Positions 32,800 to 35,588 of a stretch of 35,588 bases of DNA are shown one piece after another (position 1 is the first letter of the stretch; each line of letters begins with the position of its first letter). A model generated the notes under the pieces. The model saw only the letters and a list, made by a program, of their open reading frames with translations, made no database searches and was not told the origin of the DNA. Origin of the DNA: Paracoccaceae bacterium (GTDB lineage: Bacteria > Pseudomonadota > Alphaproteobacteria > Rhodobacterales > Rhodobacteraceae); NCBI GenBank assembly GCA_013214635.1, contig JABSSC010000047.1, forward strand, positions 1 through 35,588, read 5' to 3'. Position numbers and translations under genes: made by a program.

Positions 32800-32849
32800 C
32801 GGTTCGCGGGTTAGCGAGGGTACGCCACCCCTAACCCCCACGCGAACCG
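32800..32849 (+). promoter_or_regulatory. Structured 5' leader hairpin abutting the ribosome binding site of the 2OG oxygenase gene
   Basis: Three stacked complementary blocks: CGGTTCGCG (32800-32808) with CGCGAACCG (32841-32849), GGTTAG (32809-32814) with CTAACC (32831-32836), and GGGT (32818-32821) with ACCC (32827-32830). A one-sided CCCA bulge (32837-32840) separates the first two. The GGAG ribosome binding site begins at the last paired base (32849), eight bases before the ATG region. The 144-base gap 32715-32858 has no gene. It could be a riboswitch-like or protein-binding translational control element; no known class is confirmed. Confidence 0.55.
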
Positions 32850-32858
32850 GAGACGAAT

Positions 32859-33812
32859 ATGACAGAATTTTCGCAGATCCCTGTGTTGGATCTTGGACCG
32901 CTGATGCGCGGTGAAGACACTCAGGCCTTGGCCCGCGAATTTGCCGCTGGCTACGGCACCGTCGGGTTTGGCTATGTGATCGGCCACGGGATCGATCCCG
33001 CCCTGCGCACCGCCATTTTCGCGGCGTCGCGCCAGTTCCATCAGATGCCTGCTGCCGAAAAAGAGGCGATCGCGCTCGATCGCAGTCACCGTGGCTATAT
33101 TGCAATAAATACCTCAACAGACGTCAATTCCGACTTGGCCGAGGTCACCAAACCCAACCAGTCCGCGTCGTTCATGATGATGCGCGAAGATGAAGCTGCC
33201 GACCCCGGCGTCTATCTGTCCGGCCCCAATCAATGGCCGGAACTCGAAGGATTTCGCGAGGTTTGTGAAGCCTATGTCGCACAGATGACGGTTCTTGGTC
33301 AGAGGTTGATGGCACTTGCGTTAGAAGCATTGGAGGTGACGGACCGATCGATCCTCTCTGCATTTGTTACCCCGACGACTTGGCTGCGCCTACTGCATTA
33401 TCCTCCGCAACCACCGCAATCTCCGGACGATCTATACGGTTCGGCGCCGCACAAGGATTTTGGGTGCCTGACGCTTCTTGCCCAGGATGACGTTGGCGGG
33501 CTTCAAGTTCAGACCCCGCAAGGCCATTGGGTCGATGCGCCGCCGATGCCGGACGCCTTTGTGGTCAATGTGGGGGACATGCTCCATGCGATGTCAAACG
33601 GGCGCCTCTTATCGACGCCACACCGCGTGATAAACACCTCAGGTCGAGAGCGTTACTCAGTCCCTTTTTTCTTCGATCCGCATGTTTCTACCCGGATCGC
33701 ACCCTTACCCGGAACAGGAGATCCGCGGTTTAGGCCCGTAGAGTTCGGGTCATTCCTGCGGTCAGAGCTCGAAGCAGGTTATGACGCGCACAAATCCGAT
33801 AGTGCGGATTAG
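32859..33812 (+). CDS. 2-oxoglutarate/Fe(II)-dependent oxygenase, isopenicillin N synthase family
   Basis: A 317-residue non-heme iron oxygenase with an N-terminal DIOX_N region (IPVLDLGPLMRGED; GFGYVIGHGID) and a C-terminal double-stranded beta-helix. The iron ligands are H198 and D200 (PHKDFGCLTLL) and H255 (TPHRVI), and the 2-oxoglutarate-binding pair is R265/S267 (RYSVPFF). The substrate is unknown: family members hydroxylate or cyclise many small molecules. GGAG precedes the ATG and touches the leader hairpin at 32800-32849. The flavoprotein gene follows 125 bases downstream on the same strand, with operator-like dyads between. Confidence 0.9.
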   Translation: MTEFSQIPVLDLGPLMRGEDTQALAREFAAGYGTVGFGYVIGHGIDPALRTAIFAASRQFHQMPAAEKEAIALDRSHRGYIAINTSTDVNSDLAEVTKPNQSASFMMMREDEAADPGVYLSGPNQWPELEGFREVCEAYVAQMTVLGQRLMALALEALEVTDRSILSAFVTPTTWLRLLHYPPQPPQSPDDLYGSAPHKDFGCLTLLAQDDVGGLQVQTPQGHWVDAPPMPDAFVVNVGDMLHAMSNGRLLSTPHRVINTSGRERYSVPFFFDPHVSTRIAPLPGTGDPRFRPVEFGSFLRSELEAGYDAHKSDSAD

Positions 33813-33848
33813 GCAACCGGCATGCAGGCGACAAGTCTGCGTCGGTTT

Positions 33849-33865
33849 CGACCCATCATGGGTCG
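33849..33865. promoter_or_regulatory. 17-base operator-like palindrome upstream of the flavoprotein gene
   Basis: CGACCCAT-C-ATGGGTCG is a perfect inverted repeat with 8-base arms around one central base, 72 bases before the ATG of the flavoprotein. The absence of a T-run argues against a terminator. The symmetry fits a dimeric regulator (for example GntR or LacI type), but no regulator gene is in the window. Confidence 0.45.
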
Positions 33866-33886
33866 TCTGAACCGTGCGGAAATCCG

Positions 33887-33899
33887 GTGCCTTTGGCAC
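33887..33899. promoter_or_regulatory. Second short dyad upstream of the flavoprotein gene
   Basis: GTGCC-TTT-GGCAC is a perfect inverted repeat with 5-base arms, 38 bases before the flavoprotein ATG. It may be a second regulator site near the expected promoter; it is short enough to occur by chance in this base composition. Confidence 0.25.
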
Positions 33900-33937
33900 A
33901 TTGCACGCGGTCAAGTTACGCGCTGGGAGGGTCCCAA

Positions 33938-35588
33938 ATGAAAACGCATGTCAAAGCACTGGTGGTCGGCGGTGGCGCCGTCGGAACCTCCATCGCCTAT
34001 CACCTCGCGCGCGCGGGTTGGAAGGACGTCATGCTTTTGGAGCGAGATGAACTGACCAGTGGGTCGACTTGGCACGCAGCCGGTCTCCTGCCGTATTTCA
34101 ACATGAGCTATGCCACGACCCACATCCACGACTATTCGATCAAGTACTACAAAACGCTTGAAGAAGAGACGGGCCTGAACCCTGGTTTTTCCGTCGTGGG
34201 CAATCTGCGGATGGCGCAGACACAAGACCGCATGGATGAGTATATGCTTTACGCGTCCACGGCTGAGACTTGTGGCGTTCCCTATGAATGGATGACGCCC
34301 GCGCAGATCAAGGATCGTTGGCCGCTCGTGCGTACCGATGATTTGAAGGGTGCGATTTATCACCCGACAGATGGGTACATTAACCCGGCAGACGTAACGC
34401 AAGCGATGGCCAAGGGCGCGCGGCAACATGGCGCTGTGATAGAACGTAAGTGGCAGGTCGACGGATATCATTGGACAGGCGATCATTGGGACGTCACCGT
34501 CACCAAGATGATCGAAAAGGGGGGGAACCTGATCCCCTCTGATGAGCAGATGGTTATCCACGCCGAACATGTTGTGACGGCCACGGGGAACCATTCACAG
34601 CGCACCGCCCAGCTTTTGGGGATCAAAATTCCGGCTATTCCGGTCGAACACCAATACATCGTCACCGAACCCGACCCAGCATTGGTTGAATACCGCAAGA
34701 CGATGCCAGAACACCCGGTTCTGCGTGATGCAGATGCCAAATGGTATGTGCGCGAAGAGCGTGGGGGATGGATTCTCGGCCCTTACGAATACGGCGCTCC
34801 GGCGCGTTTCGAATACGCGGTCCCAGACAGCTTCCGCGCGGATTTGTTCCCGCTCGACCTGGAGCGCATTGAAGAAGAATACATGTCCATGATCCACCGT
34901 ATTCCGTCCTCGGAAACGGCGGGTCTCAAAGACGACTATAACGGGCCGATTTGCTACACGCCTGACGGCAACCCGCTTCTTGGGCCAGCGCCCGGTTTGC
35001 GAAATATGTGGCTGGCCGAGGGCTTTTCCTTTGGCATCACGGCTGCAGGCGGCACGGGGTATTACCTTGCACAGCTTATGGTCAACGGCGAGGCCGAGAT
35101 CGACATGGCAAGCCTCGACCCCAAACGGTACGGGTCCTGGATGACGACCGAATACGCCATGCGTAAGAACGAGGAATGCTATTCCCACGTCTATATCCTG
35201 CACCATCCCGACGAAGAGCGTGAGGCCTGCCGCCCGCTTAAGACCGCTCCGGCGTATGATCGGCAAAAGGCACTGGGCGCGCAGTTTGGTCAAGTCAACG
35301 GGTGGGAGCGCCCCAACTACTATGGCCCAATCGATGCGCCTGACAGCTTCGACCATGATGCGCGTAGTTTTCGTCGGGGGGGCTGGTGGCAATACGCCCA
35401 CGATGAAGCCAAAGCCATCCGCGAAGGTGTCGGCCTGATCGATGCATCAGCCTTCACCAAGCACGTCGTGCGCGGGCCGGGCGCCACGGCCTTTTTGGAC
35501 TACTTCACTTGCAACAAGCTTCCGCGCGTTGGGCGGATCAATCTGACTTACGCGCTCACCTCCGCCGGAACGACGCGCACTGAATATA
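33938..35588 (+). CDS. Dimethylglycine/sarcosine dehydrogenase-type FAD oxidoreductase with GcvT domain, 3' end outside window
   Basis: The frame is open from ATG 33938 (behind GGGAGG) to the right edge: 550 codons without a stop. The N-terminal DAO-type FAD domain has VVGGGAVGTSIAYHLARAG (about 9-27) and SGSTWHAAGLLP with H46, the histidine that binds FAD covalently in dimethylglycine and sarcosine dehydrogenases. The C-terminal part of the visible sequence (FRRGGWWQYAHDEAKAIREG, GLIDASAFTKHVVRGPGA) starts the folate-binding GcvT-like region. It probably oxidises an N-methylated amine such as dimethylglycine or sarcosine, passing one-carbon units to tetrahydrofolate. The exact substrate is not determined. 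Cytoplasmic; no signal peptide. Confidence 0.92.
   Translation, partial: MKTHVKALVVGGGAVGTSIAYHLARAGWKDVMLLERDELTSGSTWHAAGLLPYFNMSYATTHIHDYSIKYYKTLEEETGLNPGFSVVGNLRMAQTQDRMDEYMLYASTAETCGVPYEWMTPAQIKDRWPLVRTDDLKGAIYHPTDGYINPADVTQAMAKGARQHGAVIERKWQVDGYHWTGDHWDVTVTKMIEKGGNLIPSDEQMVIHAEHVVTATGNHSQRTAQLLGIKIPAIPVEHQYIVTEPDPALVEYRKTMPEHPVLRDADAKWYVREERGGWILGPYEYGAPARFEYAVPDSFRADLFPLDLERIEEEYMSMIHRIPSSETAGLKDDYNGPICYTPDGNPLLGPAPGLRNMWLAEGFSFGITAAGGTGYYLAQLMVNGEAEIDMASLDPKRYGSWMTTEYAMRKNEECYSHVYILHHPDEEREACRPLKTAPAYDRQKALGAQFGQVNGWERPNYYGPIDAPDSFDHDARSFRRGGWWQYAHDEAKAIREGVGLIDASAFTKHVVRGPGATAFLDYFTCNKLPRVGRINLTYALTSAGTTRTEY

Noticed and set aside
34595-35401. A 268-codon minus-strand open frame (and another at 33911-34594).
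   Set aside because: Both are antisense to a continuous plus-strand flavoprotein frame with clear FAD and GcvT motifs that runs past the right edge; the minus-strand translations show no recognisable domain and are skewed by the codon use of the real gene.
1-35588. Search for CRISPR arrays, tRNA/rRNA genes, insertion sequences, prophage genes or attachment repeats.
   Set aside because: No regularly spaced repeats, no tRNA-like cloverleaf and no transposase, integrase or phage proteins were recognised; gene content is chromosomal housekeeping and metabolism.

Overview
The window is a chromosomal segment of an alphaproteobacterium, most likely a member of the Rhodobacteraceae (Roseobacter-type). 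Support for this: the RpoHII-type sigma-32 protein, the gshB/comM and dut/membrane-anchored moeB neighbourhoods, the TIGR02186/TauE pair, a GC-rich but not extreme base composition, and dense gene packing with many 4-base ATGA overlaps. I cannot name the genus. I see no insertion sequences, prophage, CRISPR, tRNA or rRNA genes. Almost everything is housekeeping or small-molecule transport and metabolism, so any novelty is in details of start sites, leaders, degenerate active sites and gene order rather than in an obvious new system.

Layout. Positions 1-189 hold the tail of a short-chain dehydrogenase. 186-1855 (minus) is a TauE/SafE exporter coupled to a TIGR02186 membrane-anchored protein. 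1931-7265 (minus) is a BMP-type (purine nucleoside-like) ABC uptake operon in the order binding protein, ATPase, permease, LysE exporter, permease. The LysE gene sits between the two permeases and is coupled by overlap to both. 7418-9053 (minus) is nfuA-tsaB-rimI (Fe-S scaffold, tRNA t6A, S18 acetylation). tsaB appears to start at a CTG, and an Irr-box-like palindrome lies upstream of nfuA. 9120-11043 (minus) holds a universal stress protein, a class IV aminotransferase and a VOC protein. Between the VOC gene and trpS (11316-12335, minus) lies a 270-base gap rich in inverted repeats.

A rhomboid-fold protein lacking both catalytic residues (12411-13097, plus) converges on the minus-strand run lpoA-like, glnD, murJ (18613 down to 13088), which links a penicillin-binding-protein activator, the PII uridylyltransferase and the lipid II flippase. 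Divergent from it on the plus strand are rsmI, yraN and gshB (18681-20889), followed by minus-strand comM/yifB and a cobU-histidine phosphatase pair (probably cobalamin nucleotide-loop assembly). rpoHII (23668-24546, plus) carries a TGATCC promoter element typical of RpoE/ECF11-controlled genes. Then come coaBC, dut, a membrane-anchored moeB-type E1 enzyme and an M3 oligopeptidase (24623-29411, plus).

The last part carries a small secreted SH3 protein (minus), then a D-2-hydroxyacid dehydrogenase, a lipoprotein with an HELVH zinc-peptidase motif, a secreted HAD phosphatase, a 2-oxoglutarate/Fe(II) oxygenase preceded by a long leader hairpin that abuts its ribosome binding site, and the first 550 codons of a dimethylglycine/sarcosine dehydrogenase-type flavoprotein that runs off the right edge. 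This accessory right end is where an undescribed function or regulatory RNA is most likely.
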